Positions 47,470 through 54,878 of a stretch of 64,000 bases of DNA are shown piece after piece. Origin of the DNA: LGRD01 sp031378125 (GTDB lineage Bacteria > Pseudomonadota > Gammaproteobacteria > Burkholderiales > Burkholderiaceae_C). Location of the stretch: assembly GCA_031378125.1 (NCBI GenBank), contig JANNDW010000285.1:1-64000 (forward strand), read 5' to 3'. The position numbers were made by a program, and so were the translations under genes. How positions within the stretch are numbered: position 1 is the stretch's first letter; each line of letters opens with the position of its first letter. The notes beneath the pieces are model-generated. The model was given only the letters and a program-made list of their open reading frames with translations. It had not been told where the DNA came from and searched no databases.

Positions 47470-48657
47470 CTAGAACCTGAGCCGTGCACCGAATTGCACA
47501 AAGGTCGCCCGAAACGGATCCAGCCCCTTGGAACCATTGCCGCCAAATCGCCAATCCGAGCGCTGCTCGTAGGTCTCGAGTTTGCCGTCCACGGTCCAGT
47601 CATCGGTGAGTTTGTAGTCGGCCTTCAGGCCCAGCGTGACGGCGCCGAACGCCGCCAGCCGCTGGTCGCCCGAATTCAGTCCGGCAGGGAACACCGTTGG
47701 GATCACCACCTGGCCGGCGGCGTCGAATTGCGGCTCGACATAAAACCGCGCCGCGCTCTGGCTGTAGTAGCGCAGCAGCGGGGTCAGCATCAGGCGCTCA
47801 TCCATGGGCTTGGCCCACTCCAGCTGGGTTGTGTTGGCTTTGATGCCATAGCTGTCGCGGTAGTAGCGGTAGTTCGCGCGCAAGGTCGACCCATCGCCCG
47901 CGAAATGGTGGTTCCAGCGCCCGAGCAGCGCCGCTTGCTTGCGCGCTTGCGGGCGCACGTCCAGCAGCTTGTACGGGTCGCTGTAAAAACCCTCGCCGGC
48001 GCTCAGGGTCAGGTTCAACTGAACCAGGTCTGTGCTTGACAGGGCCTGGGTCAGACCGATCAACATCTCGTCGGCGCGCTTCTTCTGCTTGCCAATTTTG
48101 TTGACGCCACCCTCGACCGGCGTGATGGCATCTTCCGACGACGCCAGGCCGATGTTCCAGGTGGTGTTGTTGTCGGCGCTGGACCAGCTGCCGTTCAGCG
48201 AGATGGCATTGGACACGTAGTCGTATTCGGTCGAATGGCTCAACCCGAACGCGTAGGAGGAGCGGTCGAAGTAGCGCGTGACCTTGACATCTCCGGCCTT
48301 GCGCAGTTCCTTCATCACCGATGCGCTGGAGACGGCCGATTGCCAGCGCGGGGTCGCACCCGACAGGCTGTCCACGACCAGCGAGCCCTCCACAGACCAG
48401 TCCCGCCCCACCGGCGCCAACACGTACACCGACGGCGAATTGACCGTGATGCGCTTCAAGCCCGGTTGTGAATCCTGGTAGTACAGGTACTTGAAGGCGA
48501 TTGTTCCCTTCTCGGGCGCGCCTTCGGCGTGGGCCGGCGGCAGCCAGACTCCCGGCAGCGCCAGGGCGGCCAGCACGATGGCACCGGGAGTGCCACGGGC
48601 CGGCGAGCCGACGGTGGGGTTGCGGCTGCGTGCTTTTTTTAGGCTTGCCGTTTTCAT
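47470..48657 (-). CDS. DUF3570 protein, predicted outer-membrane beta-barrel with flavinylation motif
   Basis: 395 residues from the ATG at 48657. A signal peptide ends near PAHA-EG. The rest alternates polar and aromatic residues in barrel-like strands and ends in FVQFGARLRF, with the C-terminal Phe typical of outer-membrane barrels. D96-S-L-S-G-A-T102 matches the ApbE target motif, so FMN could be bound on Thr102. The gene is flanked by a DUF4266 lipoprotein (10 bases) and apbE (29 bases). The grouping of DUF3570 with ApbE is, as far as I recall, noted in comparative genomics of flavinylation, but no member has an established function that I know. Confidence 0.85.
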   Translation of the reverse strand: MKTASLKKARSRNPTVGSPARGTPGAIVLAALALPGVWLPPAHAEGAPEKGTIAFKYLYYQDSQPGLKRITVNSPSVYVLAPVGRDWSVEGSLVVDSLSGATPRWQSAVSSASVMKELRKAGDVKVTRYFDRSSYAFGLSHSTEYDYVSNAISLNGSWSSADNNTTWNIGLASSEDAITPVEGGVNKIGKQKKRADEMLIGLTQALSSTDLVQLNLTLSAGEGFYSDPYKLLDVRPQARKQAALLGRWNHHFAGDGSTLRANYRYYRDSYGIKANTTQLEWAKPMDERLMLTPLLRYYSQSAARFYVEPQFDAAGQVVIPTVFPAGLNSGDQRLAAFGAVTLGLKADYKLTDDWTVDGKLETYEQRSDWRFGGNGSKGLDPFRATFVQFGARLRF

Positions 48658-48667
48658 GTTTTTTCGT

Positions 48668-48895
48668 TCAGTTGCAGCCACAGCCACCACCGCCCACCCC
48701 ATAGCCTCCCGAGGCGTTTTCCTTGCTGGAGTAAATGTGCTGCAGGAAACGTTCATCGAGTGGGTCGCCACCCAGGGTCATTTCGGGCTTGGCCAGGTTG
48801 CCCTTCTCCCAGGGCTGGGGCGGCGCAAACGCGGAGCAGCCCGCAAGGCATGCCAGGCAGGCAAGGCAAACCCGCAATGCACGTCCCTTTGTCAT
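48668..48895 (-). CDS. DUF4266 small lipoprotein with Gly/Cys C-terminus
   Basis: 75 residues from the ATG at 48895, placed 7 bases after AAGGA; an ATG six bases upstream is too close to that site. The signal ends in lipobox LAGC (Cys20). The mature part is short, with PWEKGNLAKPEM, SSKENASGGYG and a C-terminal GGGGCGCN. The last two cysteines (Cys72, Cys74) and the glycine run are the family hallmark and could bind metal or form a disulfide for the neighbouring thioredoxin. It lies between tlpA-like and DUF3570 genes with gaps of 19 and 10 bases. Confidence 0.85.
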   Translation of the reverse strand: MTKGRALRVCLACLACLAGCSAFAPPQPWEKGNLAKPEMTLGGDPLDERFLQHIYSSKENASGGYGVGGGGCGCN

Positions 48896-48914
48896 GAACA
48901 TGTCCTTGAGGGAA

Positions 48915-49430
48915 TCATTTCGCCAGCGCCCCGAGCGCACTCGCGAACTTCGCTTCCAGCGCCTTGCGATCGTCATCCTTGAAGCCTTGATGCACGGCCA
49001 GCACGGTGCCGTCCGGGCCGATCAAGACCGATGTGGGCATGCCTTTCACGCCGAAGCGCTTCGCGGTGTCTCCTTTGGCATCGAAGCTAAGCGCGAACTT
49101 GGCGGGCAACTGGGCCAGAAATTGATCGGCGTCGGCGCGCTTGGCGTCCAGGTTGATGCCGACGATCTGCAAACCCTGGGCGCCGTACTTGCCCTGCATC
49201 TCGTTCATCCAGGGAAAGGACTGTCGACAAGGGCCACACCAAGAAGCCCAGAAATCAACGTAGACCAGCTTGCCCTTCAGCGCGGACAGCGTTTGCGCTC
49301 CCGACCCGGCTGCCAGTTCGATGTCGGGTGCTGCCTGCCCGGCGTCGAGCGCGTGGGACATGAAGCTGGGTATCGACAAGGCCAAGGCCAGGCTGCCGGC
49401 CTTGATGGTTTGGAAGAACCGTTTGTGCAT
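48915..49430 (-). CDS. TlpA-like periplasmic thioredoxin
   Basis: 171 residues with a signal peptide (about residues 1-28) and a TlpA/ResA-type thioredoxin domain: VYVDFWASWCGPCRQSFPWMNEM with CxxC at Cys65 and Cys68, and cis-proline in GVKGMPTSVLIGPDG. It is probably a periplasmic reductase kept reduced by DsbD, encoded three genes downstream. Its substrate may be the Cys-ended DUF4266 lipoprotein 19 bases downstream; that is inference. Confidence 0.92.
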   Translation of the reverse strand: MHKRFFQTIKAGSLALALSIPSFMSHALDAGQAAPDIELAAGSGAQTLSALKGKLVYVDFWASWCGPCRQSFPWMNEMQGKYGAQGLQIVGINLDAKRADADQFLAQLPAKFALSFDAKGDTAKRFGVKGMPTSVLIGPDGTVLAVHQGFKDDDRKALEAKFASALGALAK

Positions 49431-49556
49431 CGAAGATTTCTCCGGATTGAATCGCCCGCCAGGGGCCTACAAGGCACGCAAGGCGCGCAGAGAACGGTAT
49501 GCGGATTGCCTGTTCACTGCGGAAAGCAATTGTTGCCGGTGTGCCAAGCAGCGCCA

Positions 49557-49913
49557 TCAGGGGCAGATCGCCACCACGACGATCGTCACCGCGTGCACGT
49601 GCACATCTCCGACCGACGAAACGACGGTCACCGTGTTGCCCGCCTTCAGCTCCTGAAGTTGCGCCACGCTCAAGCTCACCGTGTGATCGTGGGTTGCCGA
49701 GCCTCTGATGCTGTAGGACTTTGCCACCATCGAGTCGAGGTCGGCGCGCAGGATGCTCAGTGCATGGCCGTGGTTGGCGGAGATCGCGCCGCCGTCGGCC
49801 CCACACACCGCCGCGGGTACCGCGGAACTGCCGCCACCGCCGCAGGCCTTGAGGAGCAGCAGCACGGAGCCTGCTGACAAGATGTCAAAGAACGCTTTGC
49901 GTGTGATGTTCAT
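49557..49913 (-). CDS. Small His-rich predicted lipoprotein (unknown function)
   Basis: 118 residues. The N-terminus MNITRKAFFDILSAG has a weak Tat-like RK motif, then a hydrophobic stretch and LLKAC-GGGG, a possible lipobox with Cys24. The mature part carries three His-x-His pairs (48/50, 75/77, 105/107) in a repeated pattern, HDHTVSLSVAQLQELKAG then HVHAVTI, and ends in CP. This arrangement suggests metal binding, though no metal can be named. It heads the minus-strand run, 126 bases before the TlpA-like gene, and is divergent from paaG. Confidence 0.7.
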   Translation of the reverse strand: MNITRKAFFDILSAGSVLLLLKACGGGGSSAVPAAVCGADGGAISANHGHALSILRADLDSMVAKSYSIRGSATHDHTVSLSVAQLQELKAGNTVTVVSSVGDVHVHAVTIVVVAICP

Positions 49914-50057
49914 CGAGAGACTCCTTCAACAGCTGACAGATGAGGTCTACGTTGTCCCGCAGATGGGCATTCCACGGTCGGTCGAGGTCCAAGCCTTGTT
50001 ACAAATAACCGCTGAGCCTTGCCTCAAAGTGGCAAGTGAACTACAGTCAAAACCGAT

Positions 50058-50077
50058 CATTGACCGATCGGTCAATG
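50058..50077. promoter_or_regulatory. Perfect palindrome, probable PaaR operator
   Basis: The core TGACCGATCGGTCA extends to a 20-bp perfect palindrome. It lies 46 bases upstream of paaG and 145 bases from the divergent lipoprotein gene. Its ACCGANNNGGT-like form fits TetR-family operators, and the cluster encodes its own TetR regulator. It contains TTGACC in both orientations, so bound repressor would cover a -35 element. The remainder of this AT-richer 210-base gap shows nothing else clear. Confidence 0.75.
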
Positions 50078-50123
50078 AATTAACTCGGGTCTCGATTCAT
50101 TCAGCCCTCGTCAGGATTCCACC

Positions 50124-50933
50124 ATGGAAGATCCCGCTCCGCTTGTTTTAACGCATCAGGAAGCTTCAGTCCTGACGCTGACCTTGAACCGTCCCCAGGC
50201 GCTGAACAGCTTCAATGGCGGGATGCACGACGCATTGCTGGCCGCGTTGAAGACGGCCTCCGGCGACCCATCGGTACGCTGCGTCGTGCTCACAGGCGCT
50301 GGCCGCGGATTTTGCGCCGGCCAAGACCTGACCGACCCCGAGATCGCCCCGGACCTGACACCCGGCGCCGCGCAAAAGAACATCGGCAACCTGATCGAAG
50401 CGCGCTACAAGCCGCTGGCCATGCTGCTGGCCGATTACCCGGTGCCGGTGCTGGCGGCGGTGAACGGCGTGGCTGCCGGTGCCGGCGCCAACCTGGCCTT
50501 GACCTGCGACATCGTCATCGCCGCCCGGTCGGCGTCGTTTATCCAGGCCTTTTCGAAAATCGGTTTGATCCCGGACGTGGGCGGCACCTGGTTGTTGCCA
50601 CGCCTTGTGGGGCGTGCCCACGCGATGGCCCTGGCCTTGCTCGGCGACAAGCTCCCTGCCGAACAGGCCGAACGAATCGGCTTGATCTGGCGCTGCGTGG
50701 ACGACGCTGCGTTGGCCTCCGAGACGAAGGCCACCGCCGAGCGGCTGGCCGCGATGCCGGTGCGAGCACTGGCAGAAACCCGCCGGGCGATGGCCAGGGC
50801 CGACCACATGAATCTTTCCGAGGCGCTGAGCATGGAGGCCGAAGTGCAAGGTCGCATGGGGTTGAGCCGCGACTACCTCGAAGGTGTGAGCGCGTTTTTT
50901 GCCAAGCGCGCGCCGACGTTCACGGACCGTTGA
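50124..50933 (+). CDS. paaG: 2-(1,2-epoxy-1,2-dihydrophenyl)acetyl-CoA isomerase PaaG
   Basis: 269-residue crotonase. Oxyanion-hole segments are GRGFCAGQDLTD and NGVAAGAGANLALTCDIVIAA, and the acidic catalytic position lies in FSKIGLIPDVGGTWLLPRLVG. In phenylacetate breakdown it converts ring-1,2-epoxyphenylacetyl-CoA to the oxepin. It is the first gene of the paa operon, just behind the palindrome. Confidence 0.9.
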   Translation: MEDPAPLVLTHQEASVLTLTLNRPQALNSFNGGMHDALLAALKTASGDPSVRCVVLTGAGRGFCAGQDLTDPEIAPDLTPGAAQKNIGNLIEARYKPLAMLLADYPVPVLAAVNGVAAGAGANLALTCDIVIAARSASFIQAFSKIGLIPDVGGTWLLPRLVGRAHAMALALLGDKLPAEQAERIGLIWRCVDDAALASETKATAERLAAMPVRALAETRRAMARADHMNLSEALSMEAEVQGRMGLSRDYLEGVSAFFAKRAPTFTDR

Positions 50934-50946
50934 GCGGCCTGCCCGG

Positions 50947-51387
50947 ATGGAGCCCGACATTTCCGAGTCCCAAGCCCTTGCGGAGCGGGTGCGCGACGGC
51001 ATGTTCGGCAAAGACGCCGCCGCACACGCTTTGGGCATGCGGGTCACCTCGATCTCGCCGGGACACGCCCGCGTGCTGATGACGGTGCGCGCCGACATGC
51101 TCAACGGCTTCGGCATCTGCCAGGGGGGCCTGATCACGACACTGGCGGACATGGCCTTCGCCTACGCCTGCAACTCGTACAACGAACTCACAGTGGCGTC
51201 CGGCTTCGATGTGGACTTGCTGGCCCCTGGCCGCCAGGGCGACCTGCTCACCGCCAGCGCCGCCGTGGTGTCGCAGGCCGGGCGTTTGGGGCTGTACGAC
51301 GTGGAGGTGCGCAACCAGGCTGGCGAGCGTGTTGCCGTGTTTCGCGGGCGCTCGTACCGCGTCAAGGGCAAGACGGTCGTCGCCTGA
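50947..51387 (+). CDS. paaI: Phenylacetate-pathway thioesterase PaaI (hotdog fold)
   Basis: 146 residues. The hotdog segment is MLNGFGICQGGLITTLADMAFAYACN; the catalytic Asp68 is kept, but the His of the usual CHGG motif is Gln59. PaaI hydrolyses ring-hydroxylated phenylacetyl-CoA and frees CoA from dead-end products. The start follows the paaG stop by 13 bases. Its substitution may change activity or be a family variant. Confidence 0.88.
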   Translation: MEPDISESQALAERVRDGMFGKDAAAHALGMRVTSISPGHARVLMTVRADMLNGFGICQGGLITTLADMAFAYACNSYNELTVASGFDVDLLAPGRQGDLLTASAAVVSQAGRLGLYDVEVRNQAGERVAVFRGRSYRVKGKTVVA

Positions 51388-51394
51388 GCGGCTG

Positions 51395-51436
51395 GCACCA
51401 GCACCAGCACCAGCACCCGCACCCGCACCCGCACCC
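51395..51436 (+). repeat. Hexanucleotide tandem repeat upstream of paaK
   Basis: Seven head-to-tail 6-base units: three GCACCA then four GCACCC. It lies between the paaI stop (51387) and the paaK ribosome binding site, leaving 20 bases to the ATG. Unit number changes would alter spacing in the operon but no reading frame. Confidence 0.85.
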
Positions 51437-51456
51437 GCAAGAACGGAGATCCGAGC

Positions 51457-52767
51457 ATGCCCGTCAAGCGCCCCCAAGCCGGTGAGCTGGAGCCCATCGA
51501 AACCGCCAGCCGCGATGAGTTGCAGGCGCTGCAGCTTCAGCGCCTGCGATGGTCGTTAACGCATGCCTACGACAACGTGGCCCACTACCGTGCGGCCTTC
51601 GATCAGCGCGGTGTGCACCCGACCGACCTGAAGTCCTTGCAGGACCTGGCCAAGTTTCCGTTCACCGCCAAGCAGGACCTGCGCGCCAACTACCCGTTCG
51701 GCATGTTCGCGGTGCCGCGCGAACAGGTGGTGCGCGTGCATGCTTCATCCGGCACGACCGGCAAGCCCACCGTGGTGGGCTACACGCAGGCCGACATCGA
51801 CACCTGGGCGCACCTGATGGCGCGCTCGATCCGGGCGTCCGGCGGCCGGCCCGGGGACATCGTGCACGTGGCCTACGGCTACGGCCTGTTCACCGGCGGC
51901 CTGGGCGCGCACTACGGTGCCGAGCGGCTGGGCTGCACGGTCATCCCGATGTCGGGCGGGCAGACCGAAAAGCAGGTGCAGCTCATCAACGATTTCAAGC
52001 CGCACATCATCATGGTCACGCCCAGCTACATGCAGGTGATCATCGAGGAGTTCCGGCGCCAGGGGCTGGACCCGAGGGCGATGTCGGTTCAGGTCGGCAT
52101 CTTCGGCGCCGAGCCCTGGACCGAAGCCCTGCGGCGTGACCTGGAGATGAGCGCCGACATCGACGCGGTCGACATCTATGGCCTGAGTGAAGTGATGGGC
52201 CCGGGTGTTGCCAACGAGTGCATCGAGTCCAAGGACGGGCCGGTCATCTGGGAAGATCATTTCTACCCCGAGATCATCGACCCGGACACCGGCGCGGTCT
52301 TGCCCGAAGGCAGCGAGGGCGAGCTCGTGTTCACCACGCTCACCAAGCAAGCACTGCCGGTGGTGCGCTACCGAACCCGCGACCTGACCCGCCTGTTGCC
52401 GCCCACCGCGCGCAGCATGCGCCGGATGGGAAAAATCGTCGGGCGCAGCGACGACATGCTGATCATCCGCGGTGTCAACGTGTTCCCCACACAGCTCGAA
52501 GAATTGGTGCTGCAGCACGGGCAGCTGGCCGGGCAGTACCAGATCGTCGTCACGCGCGACGGCCCGCTGGACTTGATGGAGCTGCGCTGCGAATTGCTGT
52601 CCACCGCCGCAAGCGCGGTTGCGGAGCAATGTGCCGCATCGTTGCAACACCGCATCAAGTCATTGATCGGCGTCAGCGTGCAAGTGCATGTGGGCGCGCC
52701 GGATTCGATCGAGCGCACGCTGGTCGGCAAGGCGCGGCGTGTGATCGACAAGCGGCCCAAGTCTTAG
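51457..52767 (+). CDS. paaK: Phenylacetate-CoA ligase PaaK
   Basis: 436 residues, AMP-forming ligase that activates phenylacetate with ATP and CoA, the first step of the pathway. Motifs: P-loop SSGTTGKPTVVGYT, YGLSEVMGPGVANEC and the hinge GRSDDMLIIRGVNVFPTQLEE. A GGAG site lies 8-12 bases upstream of the ATG. It follows the hexamer repeat. Confidence 0.96.
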   Translation: MPVKRPQAGELEPIETASRDELQALQLQRLRWSLTHAYDNVAHYRAAFDQRGVHPTDLKSLQDLAKFPFTAKQDLRANYPFGMFAVPREQVVRVHASSGTTGKPTVVGYTQADIDTWAHLMARSIRASGGRPGDIVHVAYGYGLFTGGLGAHYGAERLGCTVIPMSGGQTEKQVQLINDFKPHIIMVTPSYMQVIIEEFRRQGLDPRAMSVQVGIFGAEPWTEALRRDLEMSADIDAVDIYGLSEVMGPGVANECIESKDGPVIWEDHFYPEIIDPDTGAVLPEGSEGELVFTTLTKQALPVVRYRTRDLTRLLPPTARSMRRMGKIVGRSDDMLIIRGVNVFPTQLEELVLQHGQLAGQYQIVVTRDGPLDLMELRCELLSTAASAVAEQCAASLQHRIKSLIGVSVQVHVGAPDSIERTLVGKARRVIDKRPKS

Positions 52768-52780
52768 GAGAGAACAAGCC

Positions 52781-53803
52781 ATGTACACCCAAGCGATGGA
52801 TCTGATGGCCCAGGAGGCCAAGCCGGCGCAGCCTTTGCGCAGCGCTGAAGAGATGTCCCGTGAAGCGGCGTTCGAAGCCCGCATCGAAGCGGGAGAGTTC
52901 ATCGAGGCGAAGGACTGGATGCCCGAGCACTACCGCAAGACGCTGGTGCGCCAGATCAGCCAGCACGCGCACTCCGAGATCGTCGGCATGCTCCCCGAAG
53001 GCCACTGGATCAGCCGCGCGCCGACCCTCAAACGCAAAGCCATCCTGCTCGCCAAGGTGCAAGACGAAGCCGGCCATGGCCTGTACCTTTACGCCGCCGC
53101 GGAGACGCTGGGCGTGTCGCGCGACGGGTTGATCGATGCGCTCCATGCCGGCCGCGCCAAGTACAGCTCGATCTTCAACTACCCCACGCTGAGCTGGGCC
53201 GACGTGGGCGTGATCGGTTGGCTGGTCGACGGTGCGGCCATCATGAACCAGGTGCCGCTGTGCCGCTGTTCGTACGGCCCTTACGCACGTGCAATGGTGC
53301 GGGTGTGCAAGGAAGAGTCGTTCCACCAGCGCCAGGGTTTCGAGTCTCTTCTGACGATGATGACGCGCGGAACGCAGCAGCAGCACGACATGGTTCAGGA
53401 TGCCGTGAACCGCTGGTGGTGGCCGTCGCTGATGATGTTCGGGCCGCCCGATGCCGAGTCCACCCACAGCACCCAGTCGATGCGCTGGGGCATCAAGCGC
53501 AACGCCAACGACGAGTTGCGGCAGAAGTTCGTCGACGCCTGCGTGGAGCAGGCCAGGCTGCTGGGCGTGGGCCTTCCCGACCCGGGGCTGAAATGGAACG
53601 AAGCGCGCGGCCAACACGACTTCGGCGCGATCGACTGGACCGAGTTCTGGAACGTGGTCAACGGCCACGGCCCGTGCAACAAAGAGCGCCTCGCGGCGCG
53701 CGTGAAGGCCTGGGACGACGGGGCCTGGGTGCGCGAGGCCGCGCTGGCGCATGCGGCCAAGCGGGCGCGCAACACCGTCCACTCGGAGGAACTTCAATCA
53801 TGA
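52781..53803 (+). CDS. paaA: Phenylacetyl-CoA epoxidase subunit PaaA
   Basis: 340 residues, the catalytic di-iron subunit of the multicomponent ring 1,2-epoxidase. Carboxylate and His iron ligands are seen in ISQHAHSEIVGM, KVQDEAGHGLYLYAAAE and VCKEESFHQRQGFESLL. It acts with PaaB, PaaC and the reductase PaaE. The stop overlaps the paaB ATG (ATGA). Confidence 0.97.
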   Translation: MYTQAMDLMAQEAKPAQPLRSAEEMSREAAFEARIEAGEFIEAKDWMPEHYRKTLVRQISQHAHSEIVGMLPEGHWISRAPTLKRKAILLAKVQDEAGHGLYLYAAAETLGVSRDGLIDALHAGRAKYSSIFNYPTLSWADVGVIGWLVDGAAIMNQVPLCRCSYGPYARAMVRVCKEESFHQRQGFESLLTMMTRGTQQQHDMVQDAVNRWWWPSLMMFGPPDAESTHSTQSMRWGIKRNANDELRQKFVDACVEQARLLGVGLPDPGLKWNEARGQHDFGAIDWTEFWNVVNGHGPCNKERLAARVKAWDDGAWVREAALAHAAKRARNTVHSEELQS

Positions 53804-54084
53804 GTGCCGAATGGCCTCTGTGGGAAGTCTTCATCCGCAGCAAGAGCGGCCTGGACCACAAACATTGCGGCAGCCTGCATGCCAGCGATTCCAACATGGC
53901 GATTCAGTTGGCGCGCGACGTCTACACGCGCCGCCAGGAAGGCACCAGCGTGTGGGTGGTGCGCTCGGACCAGATCGTCGCCAGCGACCCCGACACCAAA
54001 GACATGTACTTCGAGCCGGCCGAAGACAAGGTGTACCGCCACCCGACCTTCTACAAACTGCCCGCCGACCTGGACCACATGTGA
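53800..54084 (+). CDS. paaB: Phenylacetyl-CoA epoxidase subunit PaaB
   Basis: 94 residues starting MSAEWPLWEVFIRSKSG, the family signature, with HCGSLHASDSNMAIQLARDVYTRR and a DMYFEPAEDKVYRHPTFY tail. It is a structural subunit of the epoxidase complex. It overlaps paaA by four bases and is followed by paaC after 5 bases. Confidence 0.96.
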   Translation: MSAEWPLWEVFIRSKSGLDHKHCGSLHASDSNMAIQLARDVYTRRQEGTSVWVVRSDQIVASDPDTKDMYFEPAEDKVYRHPTFYKLPADLDHM

Positions 54085-54089
54085 AGTCC

Positions 54090-54878
54090 ATGAATATCCT
54101 TGTGCCGGTCAAACGTGAAATGCAAGCCAACGCGCATGCGGTGGACTATGTGCTGCGCATTGCCGACTCCTGCCTGATCCACGGCCAACGCCTTGCCGAA
54201 TGGTGCGGCCATGCGCCGGTGCTCGAAGAAGACATTGCGCTGACCAACATCGCGCTCGACCACATCGGCCAGGCCCGCATGAGCTTGAGCCTGGCGGGGC
54301 ACATCGAGGGCCTGGGCCGGGATGAAGACGCGCTCGCCTTCCTGCGCATGGAGCGCGACTACCGCAACGTGACGATGCTGGAGCTGCCCAACGGCGACTT
54401 CGCACGCACGCTGCTGCGCTGCTTTTTGTGGTCCGGCTTCATGGAGCAGCTGTGGGCCGGGCTGGTTGATTCGAGCGACCACCAGCTCGCCGCCATCGCC
54501 GCGAAAAGCCTGAAGGAAACCCGCTACCACCAGCGCCACAGCGCCGATTGGGTGGTGCGCCTGGGCGATGGCACCGGCGAATCGCAGCGCCGCATGAACC
54601 AGGCGCTGCGCGACTTGTGGCCCTACACGGCCGAGTGGTTCGCGCCGGACGAGGTCGATGCCCAGGCGATCGCGAGCGGCGTGGGGCCGTCATGGCACAG
54701 CTTGCGGCCGGCGTGGCTGGACAGGGTGTTGCCCGTGCTGGACGAGGCCCGCCTGGTTGCACCGCCAGACAGCGCTTTTCTATCGACCGGTAAACGCGGC
54801 GGTCACAGCGAGCACATGGGGTTTTTGCTGGCCGAAATGCAGTCGCTTCCGCGCTCGTTCCCGGGGGCGGTGTGGTGA
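54090..54878 (+). CDS. paaC: Phenylacetyl-CoA epoxidase subunit PaaC
   Basis: 262 residues from the ATG at 54090; a later ATG at 54120 is possible. It is the structural partner of PaaA with ferritin-like helices: EEDIALTNIALDHIGQARMSL, TLLRCFLWSGFMEQLW and KETRYHQRHSADWVVRLGDGT. It lacks iron-binding function in characterised complexes. Its stop overlaps the paaD GTG start. Confidence 0.95.
   Translation: MNILVPVKREMQANAHAVDYVLRIADSCLIHGQRLAEWCGHAPVLEEDIALTNIALDHIGQARMSLSLAGHIEGLGRDEDALAFLRMERDYRNVTMLELPNGDFARTLLRCFLWSGFMEQLWAGLVDSSDHQLAAIAAKSLKETRYHQRHSADWVVRLGDGTGESQRRMNQALRDLWPYTAEWFAPDEVDAQAIASGVGPSWHSLRPAWLDRVLPVLDEARLVAPPDSAFLSTGKRGGHSEHMGFLLAEMQSLPRSFPGAVW

Noticed and set aside
44606..47473. 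A plus-strand open frame of 955 codons antisense to dsbD and apbE
   Set aside because: Gln/Arg/His-rich, low-complexity shadow translation of the real minus-strand genes.
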